50,792 nucleotides of DNA from Lutibacter sp. (GTDB taxonomy: Bacteria > Bacteroidota > Bacteroidia > Flavobacteriales > Flavobacteriaceae). The notes beneath the pieces are model-generated. The model had not been told where the DNA came from. It ran no database searches and worked only from the letters and a program-made list of their open reading frames with translations. Below are positions 7,353 to 15,349 of this stretch, piece after piece (within the stretch, counting starts at the first letter, position 1; every line of letters begins with the position of its first letter). The position numbers and the translations under genes are program-made. The stretch covers positions 1 to 50,792 of the forward strand of contig JAUYUA010000102.1 in the NCBI GenBank assembly GCA_030694935.1. Direction: 5' to 3'.

Positions 7353-7370
7353 CAATGATGCCCATCATTG
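7353..7370 (-). promoter_or_regulatory. FNR/CRP-type operator 1 upstream of hsp20
   Basis: The perfect dyad CAATGATG-CC-CATCATTG contains ATGAT-GCCC-ATCAT, the spacing of a CRP/FNR-family box (compare TTGATnnnnATCAA). Its centre is 66 bases upstream of the hsp20 ATG. A TATAAAT at about 7329-7335 on the minus strand would put this box near -41 from the transcription start, as at an activated promoter. Confidence 0.6.
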
Positions 7371-7372
7371 TC

Positions 7373-7394
7373 AAAAATGATAGTTATCATTTTT
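7373..7394 (-). promoter_or_regulatory. FNR/CRP-type operator 2 upstream of hsp20
   Basis: AAAAATGATA-GT-TATCATTTTT is a perfect 10+10 dyad with the core ATGAT-AGTT-ATCAT, the same half-sites and spacing as operator 1. The centres are exactly 22 bp apart, two turns of the helix, so two dimers would sit on the same face of the DNA. Confidence 0.6.
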
Positions 7395-7570
7395 TATAAA
7401 ATTTTCTATGCTAAAACGAAGGTTGTATTTTTGGGAAAGTTGCTGGGAATCAATATAGACTAACACCATGTAAATTTATCCTTTAAATTTAGATGACGTA
7501 TAAATATCAGTAAAACAAGGAATTAATCAGTTTTTATAATATGATGAAAATCAGATTTGGTTTTATGGAA

Positions 7571-9544
7571 TCAGTAATTTAATAATGCAACAATGCTCTC
7601 GTACAATCTATTTTTTGGCAAAAACATGTCTTCCAAGTTTTTGGCAAATGGAATCGGCGTTTCAATACTGCCCAAGCGTTTTACGGGAGCATCTAGATAA
7701 TTAAAGCAATTTTCGGTAATTAATGCCGATAAATCTGAGGCTATTCCTCCAAACAAGGTATCTTCCTGTAAAATTAAAGCCTTGCCGGTTTTTTTAACCG
7801 ATGTATAAATGGTTTCGGTATCTAAGGGTTGAAGCGTTCTTAAATCGATAACATCCGCTGAAATGTTGTGTAATTTAACTTCATTTAATGCCCAGTGAAC
7901 GCCTGCGCCATAAGTGATAATGCTCAAGTCATTTCCTTCGTGAAGCAATGAAGCTTTACCAAAAGGAATGGTGTAATAATCTGTTGGTACATCCTGATAA
8001 ACAGATCTATACAAGGCTTTATGTTCAAAAAACAAGACCGGATTTTCATCTTCTATCGAAGTTGCCAACAAACCTTTTGCATCATAAGGAAATGCTGGAT
8101 AAACAACTTTTAATCCGGGCGTTTTTGTAAACCAGGCTTCGTTGGTCTGGCTGTGAAACGGCCCTGCTCCTACGCCGGCGCCACAAGGCATGCGTAAAAC
8201 CACATCTGCGTTCTGATTCCAGCGATAAAATGATTTTGCCAATAAATTAATCACCGGATTAAATCCTGATGTCACAAAATCAGAAAATTGCAATTCAACT
8301 ACCGATTTATAGCCGTTGATGGAAAGTCCGTAAGCAGATTCAATAATACTCGATTCACAAATAGGCGTATTCCGAATTCTGGAAGCGCCGAATTGTTCCA
8401 AAAATCCCTCCGTAATTTTAAAAGCACCGCCATATTCTGCTATGTCCTGACCCATCACCACCAACTTATCAAAGCGATCCATACTTTGTTTTAATCCTTG
8501 AGAAACAGCATCAATAAATCGAATATTTGAAGTGTTTGTTGAAGGCTTTATTTCGGTATAATTTTGATGTTTGTACACATCAGCCAATTCATTTTCTGTG
8601 GTTGATGAGATTTCTTCTTCAGCAAAAGCTGTTTTTAAATGGTCATTAATTTCATCAATAATTTCCTCCTTAATCAACGTATCCATTTCATTGGAAAGTA
8701 TCTTTTCTGAAGTTAAAAATGCATGATAATTTTTAACGGGATCTTTTTCGGCCCAAGTATTGATCAATTCTTGCGGAATGTATTTTATGCCACTCGCCTC
8801 TTCATGGCCGCGCATCCTGAATGTTTTAAATTCGAGTAATACGGGACGAGGATTCAATCGTAAACTTTTTGCAATTTCACGTACTGTTGAATGCACTTCT
8901 AAAATATTGTTGCCGTCTATAATATGGCTTTCCATTCCGTAGCCAATTCCTTTATCTGCAATATTTTCACATTTAAATTGCTGGGTTACAGGTGTTGAAA
9001 GTCCGTACCCATTATTTTCGATACAAAAAAGAACCGGCAAATTCCATACCGAAGCTACATTTAAAGCTTCATGAAAATCGCCTTCGCTGGTTCCGCCTTC
9101 ACCCGAAAAAACTGCGGTCACTTTGGGTTCATTTTTAAGTAAATCGCCCAACGCAATCCCATTTGCGATGCCAAATTGCGGACCTAAATGCGAGATCATT
9201 CCCACAATTTTAAATTCTTGGGTTCCAAAATGAAATGAGCGTTCGCGTCCTTTGGAAAACCCGCTTTTTTTTCCCTGGAATTGAGAAAATAGTCTGTATA
9301 AAGGAATGTTTCTTGAAGTAAACACACCTAAATTTCGATGCATTGGTAAAATATACTCATCAAAATTTAAAGCGTTGGTAATGCCAACAGAAATCGCTTC
9401 TTGTCCGATGCCTGAAAACCATTTGGAAATTTTCCCCTGGCGCAACAGAATTAACATTTTCTCTTCTATCAATCGAGGTTTTAGAAGAAATTTATATAAA
9501 TTAATTAATTCTTTATCGGTGTAATTTTCTCGGTTGTAAACCAT
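7571..9544 (-). CDS. 2-oxoacid dehydrogenase E1 component, fused alpha and beta subunits
   Basis: The 657-residue protein is the thiamine-diphosphate-dependent E1 of a 2-oxoacid dehydrogenase complex, most likely for branched-chain 2-oxoacids (a pyruvate or acetoin preference cannot be excluded). The alpha part (residues about 1-300) has FSGIGQEA (43-50) and a TPP-binding segment, GEGGTSEGDF to IENNGYG (148-181), in which the usual GDG is GEG. The beta part (from about residue 342) has FIDAVSQGL, MGQDIAEYGGAF, RMPCGAGVGAGPFHSQ and the ending typical of E1 beta. The two are separate genes in many bacteria and fused in many Bacteroidota. E2 and E3 are not nearby. It is preceded by an Lrp-type regulator, a family often tied to branched-chain amino acids. 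Confidence 0.9.
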   Translation of the reverse strand: MVYNRENYTDKELINLYKFLLKPRLIEEKMLILLRQGKISKWFSGIGQEAISVGITNALNFDEYILPMHRNLGVFTSRNIPLYRLFSQFQGKKSGFSKGRERSFHFGTQEFKIVGMISHLGPQFGIANGIALGDLLKNEPKVTAVFSGEGGTSEGDFHEALNVASVWNLPVLFCIENNGYGLSTPVTQQFKCENIADKGIGYGMESHIIDGNNILEVHSTVREIAKSLRLNPRPVLLEFKTFRMRGHEEASGIKYIPQELINTWAEKDPVKNYHAFLTSEKILSNEMDTLIKEEIIDEINDHLKTAFAEEEISSTTENELADVYKHQNYTEIKPSTNTSNIRFIDAVSQGLKQSMDRFDKLVVMGQDIAEYGGAFKITEGFLEQFGASRIRNTPICESSIIESAYGLSINGYKSVVELQFSDFVTSGFNPVINLLAKSFYRWNQNADVVLRMPCGAGVGAGPFHSQTNEAWFTKTPGLKVVYPAFPYDAKGLLATSIEDENPVLFFEHKALYRSVYQDVPTDYYTIPFGKASLLHEGNDLSIITYGAGVHWALNEVKLHNISADVIDLRTLQPLDTETIYTSVKKTGKALILQEDTLFGGIASDLSALITENCFNYLDAPVKRLGSIETPIPFAKNLEDMFLPKNRLYESIVALLNY

Positions 9545-9622
9545 TTTATCAATTGTTTAGCTAATTGCGCCTATTAAAAAAATGAATAATGATATCAAAG
9601 ATACTCATAATGCCAGAAAACA

Positions 9623-9657
9623 AAAATACCTTATTATAAAAAATAATAAGGTATTTT
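9623..9657 (-). terminator. Strong hairpin terminator after the Lrp/AsnC gene
   Basis: AAAATACCTTATTAT (9623-9637) pairs perfectly over 15 bp with ATAATAAGGTATTTT (9643-9657), with a five-base loop. The T-rich outer arms let it work in both directions, but only the Lrp gene (minus strand, stop at 9675) reads toward it. Confidence 0.8.
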
Positions 9658-9674
9658 CAGTGATTTGAGTTCAA

Positions 9675-10154
9675 TTAAACTTCCCTAAAAATGGAATGCA
9701 TTAAACGTGTTTTGTCGTTGATGCTTTCTTCCAAAGAAATCATTGTTTCTGTTCTTGAAACGCCGTCGATATCATCAATTTCAAAAATTATTTCTTTAGC
9801 GTGCGTGGTGTCTTTGGCTCTAATTTTACAGAAAATATTGTATTTCCCTGCGGTTATGTAAGCAATTGTAATATTCGGAATTTTCTTTAGTTCACTTATC
9901 ACTTGCTTTGTTTTCGAGGTTTTGTCTAAATAAATCCCAACGTGTGAGATAAAGGAATAGCCCATTTTCTCATAATCAAGCGTTAAAGTTGAACCTTTAA
10001 TGATTCCTTCATCTTCCATTTTCTTAACCCTTACGTGGATTGTTCCTGCGGATACCACTAATTTTTTTGCTATATCGGTAAACGGCGTTCTTGCGTTTTC
10101 GATAAGAATATCTAATATTTGATGATCAATTTCATCAAGTATATATTTTTTCAT
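9675..10154 (-). CDS. Lrp/AsnC-family transcriptional regulator
   Basis: The 159-residue protein has an AsnC-type helix-turn-helix at residues about 6-60 (DEIDHQILDILIENARTPFTDIAKKL and GTIHVRVKKMEDEGII) followed by a RAM ligand-binding domain (about 70-150; ITAGKYNIFCKIRAKDTTHAKE). Such proteins assemble as octamers or higher oligomers and sense amino acids, activating or repressing amino-acid genes. It lies between the M14 peptidase and the E1 gene, all on the same strand but separated by terminators and spacers, so it is probably its own unit. A -7 box, TAAATTTG, lies at 10189-10196 on the minus strand. The ligand is unknown. Confidence 0.92.
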   Translation of the reverse strand: MKKYILDEIDHQILDILIENARTPFTDIAKKLVVSAGTIHVRVKKMEDEGIIKGSTLTLDYEKMGYSFISHVGIYLDKTSKTKQVISELKKIPNITIAYITAGKYNIFCKIRAKDTTHAKEIIFEIDDIDGVSRTETMISLEESINDKTRLMHSIFREV

Positions 10155-10188
10155 ATGACTGCTTTTGTTTAAGATAAAAACTTGAGTA

Positions 10189-10196
10189 CAAATTTA
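10189..10196 (-). promoter_or_regulatory. -7 box of the Lrp/AsnC gene
   Basis: On the minus strand TAAATTTG fits TAnnTTTG and lies about 35 bases upstream of the ATG at 10154, leaving room for a short 5' leader. Confidence 0.5.
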
Positions 10197-10227
10197 TTAA
10201 AAAAAAATCGATAAACACCTAATAAAT

Positions 10228-11340
10228 TTACGAATTTGACAATTCTAATTCCTTTATATCTAAATTTTCTGCACTTATAATGTTATACGAGTAATAATCT
10301 GACAAATCCCCAACTTTTTCAATGTGTTTATACATCTCCAATTTATGAGCTATTACTCTGAATTTAAGCTGAATACCAATATTTGTAATTGAAATTCTAT
10401 TATTTTCAGTTATTTTAATGTTCTTATAAATTATATCTAAAAACTTAGTGTCATTATTAGGAATTTCGTAGTAAGGCATATAATTGGCATAATCTTCTGC
10501 TGCTGCAATAAAATAGATTCCTTGCAAAAGAGCATAAAAATTATATTTTCTGGTGATTTCTCTTTCGTAATCGTCTTTATAATGACCCGCCTCTATCAAT
10601 ATGGTGTTGTGTCCCAGCTTTTGAAAATTATCTCCTGTGGCTGTTGGATAAAACTCATCGGTATAACGGCCAATTTGATTGGTAATAACTTGTTGCAACA
10701 AATTATTCATCGCCACAATAACGCTCATGGTTTCTTTACGGCCTTTGGTTACTGTTCGCTCAACATCTTCTGAAGGCGCTAAAAAGGAGATTGTTGCCAG
10801 ATTAGGAGTGCCTTCAACATTAAAAATAGAACGTTGATCGTGCAAATTGAAACAAAACTTCGGATTAAATGTGTCCAAAACCTCACGAAGCAAGTTACTT
10901 TCTGTCGCTTTTCTTGCAACAGCGTCTCTATTTAAATCGATATTTTTCGCATTTTCCCTTGTAAACTTTATGGCTCCATCCGGATTTAACATTGGAATAA
11001 ACTGAATAGTGCAATTTGTAAGGATGGTTTTTATTATTTCAGACAATTCGGCGTTGTCTTTTTCCAAAAAATTAAATAAGTCGAAGAGCGCTTTGGTTCC
11101 CGTACTTTCATTTCCGTGCATTTGAGACCAGACAAGTATGTTGATTTTCCCGGTTCCTATAGAAATTTTATAGATCGGAATGTTATTTTCTGAATAGCCT
11201 AAAATTTCTTTTTTAAATTTTGCGGATAGTTTTTGAATTAATGGATCTATATCATCAAATAAAATTCTTCTTCCTTTTAAATTTTTTTCAAAATTTAGCG
11301 GATACAAAAGTTCTAAGGTTTTTACGTCTATTAATTCCAT
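10228..11340 (-). CDS. M14-family zinc carboxypeptidase-like protein
   Basis: This 370-residue protein has the M14 metallopeptidase zinc ligands: HGNE (His75, Glu78) and NLHDQRS (His167), with LNPDGAIKFTRENAKNIDLNRD between them, typical of the family, and a candidate catalytic Glu250 in LIEAGHYKDD. It would cleave C-terminal residues from peptides or amide bonds in small molecules. It has no signal peptide, so it acts in the cytosol, unusual for classical carboxypeptidases but common for the AGBL or succinylglutamate-desuccinylase-like branches. It is divergent from the XRE regulator. Its -7 box, TACATTTG, lies inside operator box 1 and ends four bases before the ATG, so the message is probably leaderless and directly repressible. 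Confidence 0.88.
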   Translation of the reverse strand: MELIDVKTLELLYPLNFEKNLKGRRILFDDIDPLIQKLSAKFKKEILGYSENNIPIYKISIGTGKINILVWSQMHGNESTGTKALFDLFNFLEKDNAELSEIIKTILTNCTIQFIPMLNPDGAIKFTRENAKNIDLNRDAVARKATESNLLREVLDTFNPKFCFNLHDQRSIFNVEGTPNLATISFLAPSEDVERTVTKGRKETMSVIVAMNNLLQQVITNQIGRYTDEFYPTATGDNFQKLGHNTILIEAGHYKDDYEREITRKYNFYALLQGIYFIAAAEDYANYMPYYEIPNNDTKFLDIIYKNIKITENNRISITNIGIQLKFRVIAHKLEMYKHIEKVGDLSDYYSYNIISAENLDIKELELSNS

Positions 11341-11341
11341 G

Positions 11342-11353
11342 TTACAAATGTAA
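11342..11353 (-). promoter_or_regulatory. Operator 1 overlapping the M14 -7 box
   Basis: TTACAAATGTAA, a near-perfect dyad, contains on the minus strand the -7 box TACATTTG, which is separated by four bases from the M14 ATG. A repressor bound here would cover the M14 promoter and start codon. Confidence 0.7.
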
Positions 11354-11363
11354 ATAATAGAAT

Positions 11364-11379
11364 GTTTACAAATGTAAAC
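11364..11379. promoter_or_regulatory. Operator 2 in the divergent M14-XRE spacer
   Basis: GTTTACAAATGTAAAC is a 7+7 dyad around AA and the longest member of the set. Its centre lies 24 bp from operator 1. It coincides with the expected -33 region of the M14 promoter. Confidence 0.7.
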
Positions 11380-11399
11380 GATAATTTGGATTGAATAAT

Positions 11400-11411
11400 A
11401 TACAATTGTAA
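11400..11411. promoter_or_regulatory. Operator 3 (weaker) in the M14-XRE spacer
   Basis: ATACAATTGTAA includes the perfect palindrome TACAATTGTA and keeps the TAC...GTA half-sites at the same spacing as the other boxes. Confidence 0.45.
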
Positions 11412-11576
11412 TTATTTTTTAATGTTGAAATCGGTCCGCTACCTCCCCCGAAATAGCACTATAATAAAAGTTGATGTAAAATATTTAACTAACTACTATT
11501 TAATATGATAGTGTAACTAATATGAAGTTGTACTTACGTATAGTAGAGTAATTTACGAGCGATTTTATAACAATAC

Positions 11577-11610
11577 TTGCGAATCAAAATTAAATAGATT
11601 ACATTTGTAA
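11577..11610 (+). promoter_or_regulatory. XRE-gene promoter with embedded operator 4
   Basis: TTG at 11577-11579, a 20-base spacer and TACATTTG at 11600-11607 make a full Bacteroidota promoter. The -7 box lies inside the dyad TTACATTTGTAA (11599-11610), which is operator 1 in the opposite orientation. This arrangement predicts autorepression. Confidence 0.7.
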
Positions 11611-11621
11611 TGAAATAATAA

Positions 11622-11635
11622 TTTACAATGGTAAA
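11622..11635 (+). promoter_or_regulatory. Operator 5 across the XRE start codon
   Basis: TTTACAATGGTAAA matches the consensus TTTACAAATGTAAA at 12 of 14 positions and includes the ATG at 11628-11630. A protein bound here would cover the start of the gene. Confidence 0.5.
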
Positions 11636-12050
11636 CATAGAACAATTTGCGAAACGATTGAATATTCTCATGGATTATTATGAAATATCGGCTGCTTTAT
11701 TGGCCGAAAAAATTGAAGTGCAGCGATCCAGCATTTCCCATATCCTATCCGGAAGGAATAAACCAAGCCTTGAATTTGTATTGAAGATTTTAAAAGCATT
11801 TCCTGAAGTTGAGTTGTATTGGTTGTTAAACGGCGTTGGAAGTTTCCCAAAGCCTGCTGAAGTTAAAGGGGCTGCTCCTACACTGTTTTCTGAAATTGAA
11901 ACGCCTGAGATTAAAATGAATGAACCTAAGGCGATGGCAAAACCGGCTATTCAAGAAATTGAGAATCAGAGAAAGGAAAGTACCGACCAAGAAATTGAAA
12001 GAATCGTTATTTTTTATAAGGACGGTACATTTAAAAATTACACCCCATAA
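11628..12050 (+). CDS. XRE-family helix-turn-helix regulator, probably autoregulated
   Basis: The 140-residue protein has an XRE/Cro helix-turn-helix at residues about 5-70, with the recognition segment QRSSISHILSGRNKPS (32-47), followed by WLLNGVGSFPK and a less ordered acidic C-terminal half. This form is common in Flavobacteria. Its own promoter and that of the divergent M14 gene hold five copies of TTTACAAATGTAAA-like dyads, two of them overlapping the -7 boxes, so it most likely represses both genes. No ligand or protease partner can be identified. It converges with the M1 aminopeptidase gene, with a terminator between them. Confidence 0.9.
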   Translation: MVNIEQFAKRLNILMDYYEISAALLAEKIEVQRSSISHILSGRNKPSLEFVLKILKAFPEVELYWLLNGVGSFPKPAEVKGAAPTLFSEIETPEIKMNEPKAMAKPAIQEIENQRKESTDQEIERIVIFYKDGTFKNYTP

Positions 12051-12083
12051 AAAAAGCCCCCCTGTTTATGGGAAGCTTTTAAA
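12050..12083 (+). terminator. Terminator between the XRE and M1 peptidase genes
   Basis: AAAAGCCCCCC and GGGAAGCTTTT form an imperfect stem around TGTTTAT, flanked by A- and T-runs on its two sides. It follows the XRE stop directly and can serve the convergent M1 gene as well. Confidence 0.6.
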
Positions 12084-12100
12084 TTGCATTTTTTAAACTT

Positions 12101-14536
12101 TTACTCTATCAACTTTGCGATACCTGTTTTTAAAATGATGATGAGCTCGTTTTTATTGCTGTTTTTAGATTGTTGCTGTGCATAAACCAATTGATTTAAC
12201 ATATTTATGCTCATCTGGTCAAATTTATATTTTTTATACCGTAATCCCAATTTTACAAAATCGTTAGTTAAATTAGTGATTGCTTCTTTATTATCGCTTT
12301 CTGAAATCCATTTAAAAGCTTCAGCATACGTTTGTTGTGTTCTTTTGTCTTCCGTTAAAAACATACCCTTCAAAATATGATTGGCAATAAAAGGCAGCTT
12401 TGTTTTGTCCTTTTCGCTGATATAAATACTGGTAACGGCATCTGCCAAATATGTTTTGGTATCTTCATTAATGGCATTCAACTTTTTTAAAGCCGTTTGT
12501 TTATCAATTTGGTATAAGGAAATCAATGATTTTCCTGTAACTGCATAGCTTTCACTGTTCATTCCGTTTTCAAAAAGAGGCTTGTAAACAGGATCCACTA
12601 ATTTACCCAGAACGCCAATAGCGGCTGCCTGCACCAATGTTTTAGGATCGGATTGTGCCATTTTCACTATTTTGTCGATGGCTTCTTTTTTGTTAGATTT
12701 TTGAAACAAATCAATATTTTCCAAGGCCAATATCCTAATTTCATAGTAAGGATCGTTAAGCGCTTTAATAACGGTGTTAAAAACATCTTTGTTTAATTGG
12801 TCTTTTGAAATTTCTTCCAGCGCAAATCTTCTGTCTAAATAATGTGGGGCGTTATTGAATTGGTAAATATATTCATTTACTGTTTTTTTGACGGCAATTT
12901 CAGCCAAAAGCACATGTTTTGCATCAATATTAATCAGTTTTGGCATTTTATTGAAAGAAAAAGTGAAAGAATTTTGGGCGTTTTCAACCCAAACATTGTG
13001 GGTGTTTTTTCCCGTTTCTTCGTAAATATCAATGCTTAAAGGAAATTTAAACGTCTTTCCTTTTTGATTGACGTTAACGGTAACTGTTTTATTGATGGTG
13101 TTGAAATCGTAGGTAACATTCATTTTTATATGTCCGCTTCCATAATACCACTGGTTAAAAAACCAGTTTAGGTCCATTCCGCTTACTTTTTCAAAGACCA
13201 AACGAAGTTGATGCGCTTCTGCTGTTCCGTATTTGTAGGTTGTTAAAAAAGTATTCATTCCTTCAAAAAAGGCTTCATCACCAATCACGTCGCGCAACAT
13301 ATGTAAAATGGCATTTCCTTTGTGGTAACTTACCGTATCAAACATATCTTCCCTGTCTAAATAATTAAAACGAACCAAATCTTTGTCTTCACTTTGGCTG
13401 GTCATATAAGTCTGAACATCGCTGTACATATTTGCATCGGCCTTGTCTTTTCCATATTTATGGGCAAACCATAAATAAACGCTATAGGTTGCAAACGATT
13501 CATTAACAGTTAAATTGGCCCAGCTTTCTGTAGTGACCAAATCACCAAACCAATGGTGAAACAATTCATGGGCAATGGTTCCCTCCCATTCGTTGTTATC
13601 AATTAGCTGGCCTTTTTTCTGATGCGCATCTTCGGCATGAACAACGGCGGTGGTATTTTCCATGGCGCCGCTTACAAAATCGCGTACCACAATTTGGCTG
13701 TATTTATCCCACGGATAAGGAATTCCGGTGATGTTCGAGAAAAAAGTCATCATTTCAGGCGTATTTCCAAAAATGGCTTTTGCTTCAGACTCAAATTCTG
13801 GTTCAACATAATAATTAACTTCAAGGCTATTCCAAGAATCTTTTGTGACGCTAAACTCGCCAACACCCATAAAAACAAGGTATGGCGCGTGTTTTTGGTC
13901 CATTTTCCAATAATCGGTTCTTGTTCCGTTTGGGTTGGTTGTCTGATTTTTTAAGGTTCCGTTTGAGAGTGTTACAAATTTATTGGGAACGGTCATATAA
14001 ATTTCTTGGGAAGTTTTTTGGTTTGGGGAATCAATGGTAGGAAACCAGCAACTGTTTGATTCTGTTTCGCCCTGAGTCCAAACCTGCGTTGGTTTGTTTG
14101 GATCTTCTCCTTTCGGATCAATAAAGTACAATCCTTTTGCATCCTTTATATTCTCACTTCCTTTTTGGGTAATTTCTTCAGGTTTGGCGGTGTATTTTAT
14201 GTATACAACATATTCTTCTCCTTTTTTGTAGGATTTGTCGAGCTCCACTGTTAATTCATCTTCAGAATAATTAAAGCCTGCTTTTTTGTCATTCACTTTT
14301 ACTTCGTGAATGTTAAAGGATTTGGCGTCTAAAACCACTTTGTTAACAGCGTAAAAATGTGGCGTTAACGTTACCCAGGCTTCACCGTTTAACTGACTTT
14401 TTTCGAAGTTGAAATCCACTTTTAACTTGGTGTGGACCAGATTGTTAATTTTGTCTCTTTCGGGTTGGTAAATAGCGTTTTGGGCGCCAAGAACTATTGA
14501 AAAGAATAAGAGGAGTGCGAATAGAATATTTTTCAT
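12101..14536 (-). CDS. Exported M1-family aminopeptidase
   Basis: This 811-residue zinc aminopeptidase has a Sec signal peptide (MKNILFALLLFFSIVLGAQ). It carries the M1 substrate motif GAMEN (290-294), the zinc motif HELFHHW (323-329) and the third zinc ligand Glu346 in NESFATY, 19 residues after the second His. An N-terminal beta domain and a C-terminal HEAT-like helical domain (about 560-811) surround the catalytic core. It removes N-terminal residues from peptides in the periplasm or at the surface. An in-frame ATG nine codons upstream exists, but the signal peptide starts cleanly at 14536. No operon partner is seen; terminators lie on both sides. Confidence 0.93.
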   Translation of the reverse strand: MKNILFALLLFFSIVLGAQNAIYQPERDKINNLVHTKLKVDFNFEKSQLNGEAWVTLTPHFYAVNKVVLDAKSFNIHEVKVNDKKAGFNYSEDELTVELDKSYKKGEEYVVYIKYTAKPEEITQKGSENIKDAKGLYFIDPKGEDPNKPTQVWTQGETESNSCWFPTIDSPNQKTSQEIYMTVPNKFVTLSNGTLKNQTTNPNGTRTDYWKMDQKHAPYLVFMGVGEFSVTKDSWNSLEVNYYVEPEFESEAKAIFGNTPEMMTFFSNITGIPYPWDKYSQIVVRDFVSGAMENTTAVVHAEDAHQKKGQLIDNNEWEGTIAHELFHHWFGDLVTTESWANLTVNESFATYSVYLWFAHKYGKDKADANMYSDVQTYMTSQSEDKDLVRFNYLDREDMFDTVSYHKGNAILHMLRDVIGDEAFFEGMNTFLTTYKYGTAEAHQLRLVFEKVSGMDLNWFFNQWYYGSGHIKMNVTYDFNTINKTVTVNVNQKGKTFKFPLSIDIYEETGKNTHNVWVENAQNSFTFSFNKMPKLINIDAKHVLLAEIAVKKTVNEYIYQFNNAPHYLDRRFALEEISKDQLNKDVFNTVIKALNDPYYEIRILALENIDLFQKSNKKEAIDKIVKMAQSDPKTLVQAAAIGVLGKLVDPVYKPLFENGMNSESYAVTGKSLISLYQIDKQTALKKLNAINEDTKTYLADAVTSIYISEKDKTKLPFIANHILKGMFLTEDKRTQQTYAEAFKWISESDNKEAITNLTNDFVKLGLRYKKYKFDQMSINMLNQLVYAQQQSKNSNKNELIIILKTGIAKLIE

Positions 14537-14603
14537 GTGAAATGTATAAAATTTAATAGGCAAAAATAAGGATTTAATTATCTTAAGCAGTTAACAGATA
14601 GTT

Positions 14604-14636
14604 AAAAAGCCACACTTTATTAAGGTATGGCTTTTA
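14604..14636 (-). terminator. Terminator of the sigma/DUF4252 operon
   Basis: AAAAGCCA (14605-14612) pairs with TGGCTTTT (14628-14635), and the stem continues inward with ACTTT/AAGGT. Flanking A and T bases allow action on the minus strand after the last DUF4252 gene. Confidence 0.65.
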
Positions 14637-14640
14637 GTTT

Positions 14641-14792
14641 TTGTTTAAACGTTTAAGCGTGTAATTGTTTAAACGTTTAATCGTTTAATTGTGAACCTCG
14701 GACTTCAGTCCTGCCTCCGGCAGTCAAGCTTCGGTACATCTGTCATCCGTCTTCGGACTTCCGTCTTCCGTCTTCGGTCTTCAGACTTCAGA
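14641..14792. repeat. Degenerate tandem repeats: GTTTAAACG words, then CTTCGGAC words
   Basis: From 14641 to 14690 the words GTTTAAACG, GTTTAATCG and GTTTAATTG alternate, as in 3085-3440. From about 14698 to 14790 the sequence is built of ACTTCGG, CTTCCGTCTTC and CTTCAGAC words. A short inverted relative is at 19591-19620 (AGTCCGAAGACGGAAGACCG). No coding potential is seen. Confidence 0.6.
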
Positions 14793-15341
14793 CTATTTAA
14801 TGCCACCAAGCAAACCTCCCAATTGTTTAAGTTGTTGAGAATTGCCATCCAGTTTAATTTCTTGGGCCAGACTTAAAATTTCGCTCGGATTCATATTTTT
14901 CCCAAGAACCCTTACAAGCGCAAATCCTCTTTTGTTGTCGGATCCAAAAATAATCACTTCATCAATGGCATCTTCTTCTCCCAAATAATTCACGGTTACA
15001 TTTCCATTTCCTGTGTTCATACGCATCAATTCTTTGTAGCTTGGGTTTTTAAGAATTTCTGCCACTTTTTCCTTTTCAGCAGCGAACAATTCCTGATTAC
15101 TGTCATTAATTTGTAAGGCTAAAAAATTGATTTTTTTGATGGTTTTTAAAGTGTTTTTAACTTCTTCAGAAACATTCTCATCTTTTAGCTCAATAATGTT
15201 TGCCGGCAAATCAACAGAAATAAACGCATTGTTTTCTTTACTGTCCACATAATATTTTTGCAAAGATGGCTTTGTATCACAGGCAACAGTTATAATTGCT
15301 GAAGCAAAAGCGACCATTGAAACTTTTAAAAACTTTTTCAT
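14793..15341 (-). CDS. DUF4252-domain lipoprotein
   Basis: The 182-residue precursor has a signal peptide ending in ITVAC (Cys21), marking a lipoprotein. The mature part matches the DUF4252 pattern seen in Bacteroidota: an N-terminal FISVDLPANII segment, a central KIINFLALQ-like strand and VNYLGEEDAIDEVIIFGSDNKRGFALVRVLG near residues 117-147. The function of the family is unknown. It is the last gene of the ECF sigma operon, 8 bp after its paralogue, and a glycine/leucine-rich tail (QLGGLLGGI) ends the protein. The family call is by gene order and sequence pattern. Confidence 0.8.
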   Translation of the reverse strand: MKKFLKVSMVAFASAIITVACDTKPSLQKYYVDSKENNAFISVDLPANIIELKDENVSEEVKNTLKTIKKINFLALQINDSNQELFAAEKEKVAEILKNPSYKELMRMNTGNGNVTVNYLGEEDAIDEVIIFGSDNKRGFALVRVLGKNMNPSEILSLAQEIKLDGNSQQLKQLGGLLGGIK

Positions 15342-15349
15342 TGCTGTGT

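Noticed and set aside
7571..9544. Fused E1 alpha/beta as a novel fusion
   Set aside because: The fusion is unusual compared with E. coli or Bacillus but is widespread among Bacteroidota, so it is not a new arrangement.
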